Shown here: in pieces, positions 21,881 through 31,285 of the stretch
Position numbering within the stretch: the stretch's first letter is position 1
Layout of the letters: every line of letters begins with the position of its first letter
Source: Symsagittifera roscoffensis
Taxonomy: Eukaryota; Xenacoelomorpha; Acoela; Convolutidae
Assembly (NCBI RefSeq): GCF_963678635.1
Contig: NC_087062.1
Coordinates: forward strand, 49,076,552-49,140,551
Length of the DNA stretch: 64,000 nt
Direction: 5' to 3'
Notes under the pieces: generated by a model
Databases searched by the model: none
Told to the model about the DNA's origin: nothing
What the model saw: the letters and a program-made list of their open reading frames with translations, nothing else
Translations under genes and position numbers: made by a program

Positions 21881-22870
21881 GTTTTCCTGAGCATCAGATC
21901 CCTGAAGAATTTCTGCCCTGAAGAAAAGGTCACCGTCTCTCGCATTGCAGCTACTGCTGTTGGTTGAGGAAGGTTTCTTCCAATGCGTGGTTCTCTTGTT
22001 GTGATTGACGTATTAGACCTTGTTTTCTCTCGTCTCTCTTCTCTCCCAATCCGGGGGCAGGTCTTCTTCTAACACTTTGCGATCATGCGACCGCCTGCTA
22101 GATCGGAGGTGTTTTGTGGACTGCGCTTGTATAATCGGTTTGGATGTGGATGACGAGTACGATTGGTTGAAACTAAAAGTCAAAACACTCAAAAAATTAA
22201 CTTCAAGAAGCGAAAACTTAAAAACAAACATATGACTAGCCTAGATGCTCTACTGATTGGGCCGACAGCCTTCAGATCAGTTGATGCCCCTGTCGAACAG
22301 GAAGAGGAAGATGGATCTGAAGTTTCTATTTCACTTGGTGTAATGGTTACGCGACCACATACACTGTTACAAGAAGTCGTGCCATCTGCCTGTCGTGTTT
22401 TGTCAGTGTCCATATCTTCCAGTTCCATTTCGTTCTTCAAGCAATCATCAACAAAGTCTTGATACTTGCAAATTAACCGACAAATCAAAAAAAAGCTTCG
22501 AATAAATAGAAAATTTGCAAAAAAAAATCCGAAACCTTAGAACTGAACAACCTTCACCTTTTTTCAGAGAGGCGAAGCGAAACATTGCACCACCGGCAAA
22601 AATACGATACTTAGCATAACAAACTAACCAACAAAAATAGAGATGGAAGCCGTAGAAAATATCGAAAAACAATCTACCAAAATTTTTACATAACTTGAAT
22701 AAAAGTTCTTTGCATCAAAAAATAACAAAAAAACTTAAAAAAATGTATGTTAGACAAGCATTGAAGCAGCGGTAACAAAGCCGACAATTACTCAGCAGGC
22801 AAAATTTTCAAATTTCAAACACAATTTGAAAAAAAACTTTTTTGCTCTTGAGACGATTCGAAATTATAAA
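20796..22870. repeat. Tandem duplication, copy A (with deletions)
   Basis: Starts aagcgaacgg in the LINE relic and ends in the AT-rich gacgattcgaaat segment, directly abutting copy B (22871). Compared with copy B it lacks about 0.9 kb (B 23740-24680), about 80 bp (B 25020-25102) and about 0.56 kb (B 25290-25847). It has about 240 bp of LINE sequence that B lacks. Confidence 0.85.
21925..22490 (-). pseudogene. Dead duplicate of exons 2 and 3 (WW exon copy)
   Basis: 22232-22488 copies the linker exon (CLKNEMELEDMDTDKTRQAD) but lacks an internal stretch of about 27 codons. 21925-22231 copies the start of exon 3, including the WW core LPPDWERRETRENKV. Here the conserved Gly before Trp is Asp, and the following Tyr codon TAC is TAA, so translation stops inside the WW domain. 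The copy breaks off soon after the WW domain, near 21925. It lies in the intron downstream of exon 3, so splicing it in would truncate the protein. The intervening intron is retained, so this is a DNA duplication and not a retrocopy. Confidence 0.85.
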
Positions 22871-23740
22871 AAGCGAACGGTATGTGGCGCTTTAAAATGA
22901 AAAGTTGAAAGTGAATGGTGGTTTGGGAATTTCAGGATCTCGCCTTCACTGTGCAGGCGCGCAGTGGAGCTCATATGATTTGAGCTTTTGTTTACTTAGA
23001 GGGCTTGGTTTTTGGTGAACTGCAGGTGATTAATATAAGTCTCGCTGGCAGCGTGCGCTCGGGCCGGGACGCATAATTAAAAATAAGGCAAATTTAGGAG
23101 ATCTCTGTCATCAGATTTTTTGCAGTGAGCTGTAAAGCAAAGTGTCCAGTCATAATTAACCCCAAAAAAACTTTGGAATTTTATAAAGAGGGAGAGGTTC
23201 CTTTAAAAAAAACAGTTGGAGTTTTGTTGAAATGTTTGTTGTAAGACAAAAGCAAGGTAACTGATCGGTTAGAGGACACAAACGCTAGCTTCCTGAAAGT
23301 GAAAAAAATCAAAAATGTTGTTTTGATAACCATTAACTTAGCGCGATGCTGCCTCAACGTCGTGGCTTTGGTCGAAGGGCTGGAAATCAATTGCGTATGA
23401 GGTGAGGCGAACATTTGCAGGGAGCGGAGGGCATCGCGGAGAAAAACAATGAAAAGAGTCGGTGGTATAACAGAGTCCAGGGGAACTCAGCAGTGAAGAA
23501 TTGATTGTTAAAACGGCGGTGGCTTGCCGGCCACTTAAATAGCTGCTCAACCAGCGTACTATATCTTTTGGCAGTGGTGTGTCATGAATGAGTTCCGCTA
23601 GTATTCTTTGATATATCACAACCAAAAGCCTTTGAAAGCTCAAGTGCGGCGAGAACAATACATAAGGGAGGGCGGTTTTGCTTAGACCCATCAATGATTA
23701 AAAAAAATCAGGAGTGGATAGTGCGGTTGTGGTGAAGAGT
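22871..23740 (-). pseudogene. LINE RT fragment, duplicated copy
   Basis: Minus-strand frame 23338-23694 encodes KDIVRWLSSYLSGRQATAVL and the degraded RLTSYAIDF motif, almost identical to the stretch at 21270-21660. Downstream it carries the same linker as 20796-21260. It breaks off at about 23740, where copy A continues into LINE fingers and copy B into unrelated intron. Confidence 0.75.
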
Positions 23741-24286
23741 ATTTGACCACGTTGGTCTTTTTCAATATCAGAATTCCTAAGGGAGGAAAGGGCGCTAGCG
23801 TTCCCAGTACGCACCACCAGAAACCAGGAGATTAGCAAGGAATGCGGTATAAGTGGGAGGACAAAACTCCTAAGCAAAAAAGAGCGTACCAAAAATTTCC
23901 CAAATATATTATTAATTGATCGAACTTTGCAGCTCTTGGTTGCAACCACGAAAAAGCGCGGACCAGAGAAAATTTGCTGGTCGATTTGTTAACAGGAAAA
24001 ACAATCAAACAAAAAGCGGCTTTCTGTGCAAAAACTGCAATAAGAAGCAGAGTTGGACGAAACCAAATTATTTAGAAAGCGACAACAACTCGACAAAATA
24101 TTTACACGAAGTCAACAAAAACAGTACGAAATGCAGGATTACGATACGACGATTGAAGTTTCGAATTGAAAAAGAAAATACACGGACGCCAATAGAGTAT
24201 AGCTTGGACACAGTGAATTGAACTGGAGACACGATATAACTATAAATTGTTTTCTAATTTCAAAGACCCAACAATTATATAAATAC

Positions 24287-24928
24287 CTGTCATAGAGATC
24301 GTATCTCAGCTCCCATCCATCGGGCAGAGGCTCTGAGTCTGATTTGGACACCCTTTTCTGGGAATTGGATTTCGCACTTTCAACTGAAGGCTCTCGAGAG
24401 ACTTTGCTGCTTTTTGATCCTGACGAGGACGCAACTGATGAGGAGACTACGGAGAGTTCGTCAATTGAAGATTGCAGCCGCTGACATGGCGTCTTTCTTC
24501 TGTTAGTTGCACCATCCGATTCGTCCGCTGCCGGTGGGGAAGCCATATAATTCGATGATACTTCTGATAGCGCACATGCGTTTATATCTGGCGGTGCTAA
24601 TGTGCCGTGGTTTAAAATTGTCTTTGATGTTGCTGTGTAGGTGCTATTCTCATTTCTACTAGTAATAATGCTGCTGCGAAGTTCACCGTCTCTCGCATTG
24701 CAGCTACTGCTGTTGGTTGAGGAGGAAGGTTTCTTCCAATGCGTGGTTCTCTTGTTGTGATTGACGTAGTAGACCTTGTGTTCTCTCGTCTCTCTTCTCT
24801 CCCAACCCGGGGGCAGGTCTTCTTCTAACACATTGCGATCATGCGACCGCCTGCTAGATCGGAGGTGTTTTGTGGACTGCGCTTGTATAATCGGTTTGGA
24901 TGTGGATGACGAGTACGATTGGTTGAAA
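24287..24928 (-). CDS. wwp1-like: Exon 3: WW1 and first half of WW2
   Basis: After acceptor ACTTTTAG the frame encodes a basic/Ser stretch and a complete WW domain: LPPGWERR, YYVNHN and TTHWKKP, with both Trp and the Pro present. About 110 residues of Ser/Thr/Pro-rich linker follow, then LPDGWELRYDLYDR, the first half of a second WW domain. The donor GACAG/GTATTT at 24287 leaves two bases (AG), and the next exon at 12786 begins with G followed by PYYANH, so WW2 is rebuilt exactly across an 11.5-kb intron. WW domains bind PPxY motifs of substrates and adaptors. The 5' boundary is the least certain point. Confidence 0.82.
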
Positions 24929-25002
24929 CTAAAAGTCACAACACTCAAAAAATTAACTTCAAGAAGCGAAAACTTAAAAAAAAACATATGACTAGCCTAG
25001 AT

Positions 25003-25330
25003 GCTGTACTGATTGGGCCAACATTTTCGTGCGTGTAGACGTTTGTTTTATCTTCAGCTGAGCTATTATCGCATTCCCTCGCTCTCTTTGATTCTATTGT
25101 CACCTTCAGATCAGTTGATGCCCCTGTCGAACAGGAAGAGGAAGATGGATCTGAAGTTTCTATCTCACTTGGTGTAATGGTTGCGCGACCACATACACTG
25201 TTACAAGAAATCGTGCCATCTGCCTGTCGTGTTTTGTCAGTGTCCATATCTTCCAGTTCAATTTCGTTCTTCAAGCAATCATCAACAAAGTCTTGGCTTG
25301 AATGTCCTCCGTTAATAAAATAATCTGTTG
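25003..25330 (-). CDS. wwp1-like: Exon 2: linker between C2 and WW domains
   Basis: The acceptor is GATATTTCAG, just above 25330. The phase fits exon 1 (one base plus two bases make a GCA codon). The protein is low complexity and rich in Ser, Asp, Glu and Thr (for example ELEDMDTDKTRQADG and SDPSSSSCSTGAS), as expected for the variable C2-WW linker of this family. Its 3' end is not fixed: several GT donors exist (for example after the STDLK codons, and AA/GTGAGA further upstream), and none combines perfectly with the most obvious acceptor of exon 3. A near copy lies at 22232-22488. Assignment rests on position, phase and the neighbouring exons. Confidence 0.6.
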
Positions 25331-25795
25331 CTGAAATATCAAAGATTTCTTTCTAGTGGAAACATGTCTGTACGAAGTAGAAACAACAACATCCTTCTGT
25401 TTTTATTCAAATAACATAAAAAACAGTGTTTAACGTATTCTTGAACAAAGAAGTGTACATAAAAATTTGACTACGCAGGGAGTTTAGCTGTCCGGTTTAT
25501 GGTATATTCTAGAGGTTGCGCCCACAAACCAAGAGCAAGAGGGTGACCTTTTCATGAATCCTCTCTTATGTCACTGATATTAGTGTTATTCTTTTGCAAT
25601 CGGTCGCAAAGATTCGCTGAAGAGCTATTCAAAACACGTCAAGCGGCAAAAAAGCCGACAATACTTAGGTAGAAATCTGTTGAACCCAAACCAAAATTGC
25701 CAAAAAATTTTCGCCCTTCAAATGAAACAAGGCCAGTGAACCGATATATTTTAAGCCGAAAATAAAAATGAAATAATAAAAAACTTAAATTAACA

Positions 25796-26760
25796 CAGAG
25801 GCGAAGCAGTGCTTGGCGCCACTTGCAAAAAAAATGAATGATTTTCACTGCTTGCAAATTAACCGACAAATCAAAAAAAAGCTTCGAATAAATAGAAAAT
25901 TTGCAAAAAAAATCCGAAACCTTAGAACTGAACAACCTTCACCTTTTTTCAGAGAGAGGCGAAGCGAAACATTGCACCACCGGCAAAAATACGATACTTA
26001 GCATAACAAACTAACCAACAAAAATAGAGATGGAAGCCGTCGAAAATATCGAAAAACAATCTACCAAGCTTTTTTTACATAACTTGAATAAAAATTCTTT
26101 GCATCAAAAAATAACAAAAAGTAAAAAAAAAATGAATGTTAGACAAGCATTGAAGCAGCGGTAACAAAGCCGACAATTACTGAGCAGGCAAAATTTTCAA
26201 TTTTTAAACACAATTTAAAAAAAAAACTTTTTTGCTCTTGAGACGATTCGAAAAGATAAAAAAAATTGATATACTTAAACCGAAGTTGATAAATATACAA
26301 ATAACATACAAATAAAAAAAAGAATAGATAGGTCATTTTAAATGCAGTCAGGCTCAAAAACTGTTTGTTTTCCAACTGTCTGTTCGTTGACCAAAAAAGA
26401 AATTGAGAACAACAATTTCAGTCATCTTGCCAGCAAATTTATGTATGGGAAAACTCTAGTACCCGATTGCAACACCCCTGCTTATCGCAAGGTTAATAAG
26501 ATAACAAATCAAAAACTTTTATCAATTACAGTAGAACTTGCTTATATTAGACAAAACAACCCATGCTTTGAAAAACAGACAAAGAAATAGTAAAAAAAAA
26601 AAACGATTGTCTGACAATTTGATCTCCCGAATAAATTTAAGTTCAAAAACAGAATCAAATACAGAAGCGAAGCGTAGCTTCTCACTTGCCATTAACGACA
26701 GATAAAACATAAAACGACGAAAAAAATTTAAAAAAACGACCAAAAAATAGTTCTATCAAA
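25796..26760. repeat. Intron segment with dispersed cagaggcgaagcg repeats
   Basis: Contains three copies (25797, 25955 and about 26662) of a short repeat with the core cagaggcgaagcg, often followed within 30 bases by a cacc-cttgc or caccaccggc element. Others occur at 12875, 22565 and 30878. No protein is supported. Confidence 0.5.
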
Positions 26761-26999
26761 GCCTTAATTTTCGCATGTCTCGATAGAAGTCCATTCTAGG
26801 CTAGCATGTCAGATACTTGAGTATTAAACTAGCAACAGAACAAAACTTGCGAAGAGGAAACAAAGCCGGCACTCAATCTTTGAGCAGACACCTGTTGAGC
26901 CGAAAAGTATATATATTTGGTGCTCGGAAGTTTACGCCTCACTTTCCTGAAAAAAAGAGAAGTATAGAACCAAACTAGCCACATCAGCATTAAAGTTTT

Positions 27000-29900
27000 G
27001 ATCTCAACTGATGGTCAAAGTAAAAAAAATAGAATGAATATCAGTGGGCCCAGAAGACAAAAAAAAACAAGCTTTGGTATGCGAAAAAATATATATTCCG
27101 TTTAATATGCTTATATAATTCTATCGAACGATAGCAAAATTAGCCGAATCGTAAAGCCATTTTTCAAAAAAAACTTACTGGAAACAACAACACATAATCA
27201 CAGCCAGGATAACTTTGCTTTACTCCGTAGTGCTTACTTGTACGTAGTGGGCGGCAAACCACTCAGAAACACTACAATTATCATGATACAGCAGTTTTCT
27301 GATGCATATGGAAGATAAAGCTGCATATCGTATGCACTGCAACTGAAACATTGCATTGCAAGCTAGAGGACAGAAAACGAGACAAAAACCGCCGGATCGA
27401 ATAATTATGAAAAAATCTACACCCTGAAGAATTTTATTGTTTGACTCAAATAACATACAACTCGAAAAATTTTGTCAAGAAGCGCAATCAGCAAGGTCCG
27501 CCAGCATTGTCAAAAAATGAGCTCATTAGTTCAGACACTCAAAAGTTTTTGAGCAATGAAGTTTTTAACTTTCCTGAAAACAAAAGCTTACCAACCACAA
27601 GCCCATTAATTTCAAGAACCTTTCATGCATAACAGTTTTTATACAGCGAAAAGTAGATCTGCGTCAATTGCACTACATAGCAATTCAAGCTAGCTGACAT
27701 AAAATGAGGCGAAAGGTTCCGAGTTAAAAACCAAAAAATGTCGAGAGGCTGCATCTGCAAAAATCCTAAAATCTACAGATTCAGAAAAATTTGTTGAAAA
27801 GCAAAAAATAATTGATTGGTTAAAAGTTTTATGTTGAGCTAACATGTCAAACAAAAATACGTTTAATTGACACTCATTAACTTTTACCGAAACATTCAGC
27901 AAGCTGCAGTAAAGCCGGCTATTCTTGAATAGATTGTACGCAGATATTGGATTATAGGTTGTGCCTGAATTCAAAATTCATACTCTAGCACACTTGTTTA
28001 AAAAACATTTCGTTTGGCATGCTTATATATTTCTTTCAGAAGATACCAAGATTAGCCGAAAAGTAGAGCTAGTTTTCAAAATCAACTTACCGAAAACAAC
28101 AAATCATGCTGTAAAATGCCTTTCATGAACAACACAGAAGCCAGGATAACTATTGCTTCAATCGGTAGTGCTCACTTGTACGTAGTGAGCAGGAAACCAA
28201 TAGTAAAAAAAGGATTAAAATGATACAAAGGAGTTTTTTTCATGCATATGCAAGATGAAGCTGCGCATCAAATGCATAACAACTCAAACGTAGCATTGCA
28301 AGCTAGCGGACACAAAATGAGACAAAAACCGCCGGGTCGAACAATTAAAGTAAAATATACACCCTGAAGAATTTCATTGGTTTGACTCGAATTACTTGCA
28401 ATTTCAAAGCACTAGTCGAGAAGCGCAATCACCAACGTTAAATTGGCATTAAGTGTCCGTCAAAACAGTCAAAAGAAAAAAGTCAAAAAACTACATCTGC
28501 AAAAACTCATACAACGTACAGTTTCAGAAATATTTGTTGAGAAGCAACAAACTTTTATTGGTTAACTTTATTTTTTTTTTTTATTATTACGGCACAAAAT
28601 ATGTTAAAATGCCTTTCATAAACAATTATCGAAACATTCACCGGGCGGTAAATTTCGTTTGGTATGTTTGGATATTTCTATCATACGATACCAAAATTAG
28701 CCGAAAAGTAAAGCAAGTTTTTAAAAAATCTTGCCAAAAACAACAAAATATAATCACAGCAGGGATAATTTTTCTTTAATCGGTAGTGTTTACTTGTGCG
28801 TAGTGGGCGGCAAACCACTGAAAAAACTACAATTTTCATGATACACAGCAGTTTTTTTATGCTTATGCAAAATGTAGCTGCGCATCAATTGCAAAACAAC
28901 TCAAAAATAGCATTGCAAGCTAGCGGACACCAAAAGAGAGCAAAACCAAAATCTAAATTCTGCAAAAAAAAACTCACAGGTTTCAATGTACAACTTCTGA
29001 AAAAATAGTCGAGAAGCGCAATCACCAACGTTAAATTGGCATTGCGTGTCCGCCAACATTGTCAAAAAATGAGCTCACTAGTTCAGACACTCAAAACGTT
29101 TTGAGCTATGAGGTTTTTAAACTTTCCTGAAATTAAAAGACTACCAACCACTACGCCCTTAACTTTCAAGAACCTTTCATGCATAACAGTTTTTATACAG
29201 ATGCTAAAAGTAGCTCCGCGTCAGTTGCACTACAAAGTTAACATAGCAATTCAAGATAGCTGACATAAAATGAGGAAAATATCGAAAAGCTACATTTGCA
29301 AAAATTCGAAAAACCTACAGTATTATTGTTTGACGTGTTAGTTCAGCGGAAAAATTTCAACCAATCAAACACGTCAAACAATAATACGTTTAATTGGCAC
29401 TCATAAACATTTATCGAAACATTCAGCGACTGGCAGTGAATCCGGCAATTGTTGAATAGATTGTACGCAGATATTGGATTATACGTTGTGCCTCAGTTCA
29501 ATATTTATAGTAGAGCACTTTTTTTGAAATATTTTGTTTGGTATGCTTATGTATTTCTATCAGACGATATCTAGATTAGCCGAAAAATTAAACCGGTTTT
29601 CAAAAAAAAAATGTCACGGCCATGATAACCTTGCTTTACTCGGTAGTGCTATCTTTAAGTAGTGCGCGGCAAATCACTCAAAAACTACATTTTTCATTTT
29701 GATGCATATGCAAAACATAGCTGTGCACCACTTGAACTACAATACAAAAATAGCATTGCCAGCTAGCGCACACGAAATGAGGCGAAATGATCCTGAAAAA
29801 TTTAGTAGGTTTGACTCGAATATTATACAATTTCTGAAAAACCAGTCAATCATCACACAATGAGTTTCCGTCATAATATTCAAAAAGTGAGCTTTTTAAT

Positions 29901-30120
29901 TCAGCTAATTAAAAGTGAGGCAATACTAGCAGATTGTGCGCAGACATTGTATTGAACGTTGAGCCTGAATTCACTTAATTTCTGAATTGTTTACTTCAGC
30001 ACACTTTTTTAAAAACATTTTGTTTGTTTGATACGCTTATATATTTCTATCAGACGATACCTAGATTAGCCGAGAAACAAAGCCAGTTTTCAAAAAAAAA
30101 TCAATTTGGCAATTCATTCA
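27000..30120. repeat. Diverged tandem repeat field in intron 1
   Basis: A unit with the landmarks cgatagcaaaattagccga, gataactttgctttactcgg, ttgtacgtagtgggcggcaaaccactc, gcatatg and agcattgcaagctagcgga recurs at about 27120-27480, 28030-28440, 28670-29030 and 29570-29830, with a remnant at 30040-30090. A second landmark set (gtccgccaacattgtcaaaaaatgag, then catgcataacagtttttatacag) occurs at 27497-27650 and 29050-29200. Spacings are uneven (about 0.6-0.95 kb). No conserved reading frame across copies. Confidence 0.7.
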
Positions 30121-30259
30121 AAAAAAACTGCATCAACCGATTAACTTAGGAGTGTCATAGCAAAAAAGTTTTTGCCTGTTTTGTTTTGATGCAGTTGGTA
30201 CGGCTTGATCTAGCTTGTTTGTTCATATTCGCAAATTGTAGCTGATTGTTCTTACTAAC

Positions 30260-30797
30260 CTTTGACATGCAAGCAGCCTTTATCAACAGGATCCTCGTTT
30301 TGAGCCAGGGAGACTGAACAATCTTGGAGATGTTTTTTATCAATTCTGAGTCCATCAAGCACGATATTAATTTCTGCCACTTCTTCTCCAATGTTCTCCT
30401 TGTCTGAGGATGCACCACTTGTTAAAAGAGAATGAAGAGTTCGACTGATAGATATTTTTGAAAGATTGCCAGAATGCTGCAGTAAAAGAGGCTTGATATT
30501 CAGTGAAGTATCGCAAAATTTAATGTCTTTTAAAGATAATAACATTGACTTTTTTCTAACAAGAGAGATTGTGACCTTGCTATTGATTCTAACAAGAACT
30601 GTGAAAGACTGCGGTTGCCATTCTCCATTTATGAGCTGCGATTGTTTACAAGGCTGACCCGTATCGGTTGAAACTTCACAGAAGTAGCTCAGCTTGAACC
30701 ACGTATCCGAAAATGACGTCGAAATTATATTAATTTTTTCTATGGCAATATTTAACTGGTGGAGATCACGATGTTTGTCGTTCTGAATTCCTGCCAT
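30260..30797 (-). CDS. wwp1-like: Exon 1: C2 domain of the Su(dx)/WWP/ITCH-like ligase
   Basis: The frame starts at ATG 30795-30797. It encodes a diverged C2 domain of about 150 residues: beta strands near LNIAIEKINII, a CEVSTDTG segment, the central SFTVLVRINSKVTISLV strands, and the closing EINIVLDGLRI, which matches the C2 end of ITCH/WWP proteins. In this family the C2 domain directs the ligase to membranes and helps autoinhibit the HECT domain. The exon ends at 30260 with donor AAAG/GTTAGT, leaving one base of a codon. The next acceptor supplies two bases, so the phase agrees. A further 5' exon cannot be excluded, but the ATG fits the start of the family's C2 region. Confidence 0.72.
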
Positions 30798-30954
30798 TAA
30801 CGCACAAGTTTTAAGACTATGGTATCACTATCTACATCGGTAAATTGATATCGGTTCTAAAAAGTAGAAATAGACTCAGAGACGAATCGTAGCTTCGCAC
30901 CCCTTGCGATACAACAATCATAAAAAAAGAAAAAGTTGAAACCAAATGATGAAT

Positions 30955-31285
30955 AAATTTTTGCTAAAAAGTAAATTTCAAACGTTTTCGCAACTATGTG
31001 CATCGTCAGGATTTTTACAATAAACTACTCTAAATGACGATAAAACATCAATTTACAAATGTTATTTACAATAAATCACATACAATTTGGTTCTAAACCA
31101 TCATGATAAAAAATTAGCCAATCACAGTTGACCTCTAAATTACTATTAAGATTAAAATACTTTTAACCTCTAAAATTAATTAAACATTTTAAAATTAATT
31201 TGTCTGGAAGTTTCTGAGTCATAATTTCGATTTAGACATGTACGTTTTGAATAAAAAACCAAAAATATTTTGGGACTAAATTTTC
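30955..31285 (-). repeat. PLE 1 terminal repeat, 3' copy
   Basis: Direct copy of 34287-34621. Its inner edge overlaps the last codons of the GIY-YIG frame (stop at 31276). Contains the hammerhead core at 30971-31018. Confidence 0.93.
30971..31018 (-). ncRNA. Hammerhead ribozyme core, 3' terminal repeat of PLE 1
   Basis: Same bases as the 5' copy at 34310-34357: CTGACGA, a three-pair stem II, GAAA, and the same stem I strands. Cleavage at both copies would release a unit-length RNA. Confidence 0.78.

Larger units (their letters stand above)
22871..26260. repeat. Tandem duplication, copy B (contains the live exons 2 and 3)
   Basis: Starts with the same LINE sequence (aagcgaacgg) and ends at the same gacgattcgaaa segment as copy A. 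It includes the LINE piece 22871-23740, exon 3, exon 2 and the repeat-rich 25.8-26.26 kb stretch. Because the LINE copy is shared, the duplication took place after LINE insertion. Confidence 0.85.
4031..30797 (-). other. wwp1-like: Gene span: NEDD4-family E3 ubiquitin ligase (Su(dx)/WWP/ITCH type), 5' part
   Basis: Five exons on the minus strand encode, in order, a C2 domain, an acidic/Ser-rich linker, WW1, WW2 (split by an intron), WW3 with the family-specific helix after it, and the lead-in to WW4. This order and the WW3 tail are diagnostic of Su(dx)/WWP1/ITCH ligases, which bind PPxY proteins through WW domains and transfer ubiquitin through a C-terminal HECT domain at endosomal membranes. 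The remaining WW half, WW5 and HECT must lie left of the window or in sequence I could not recognise. Splice phases match at three of four junctions; the junction between exons 2 and 3 is unresolved. Introns of 4.9, about 0.1, 11.5 and 8.4 kb are loaded with transposons. Confidence 0.85.

Noticed and set aside
21925..22490. Alternative, functional WW exon or processed retrocopy
   Set aside because: It has a stop inside the WW domain and keeps the intervening intron, so it is neither intact nor reverse-transcribed from mRNA.
27000..30120. Repeat field considered as a CRISPR-like array
   Set aside because: Units are long, uneven and diverged, and the window is eukaryotic with spliced genes.
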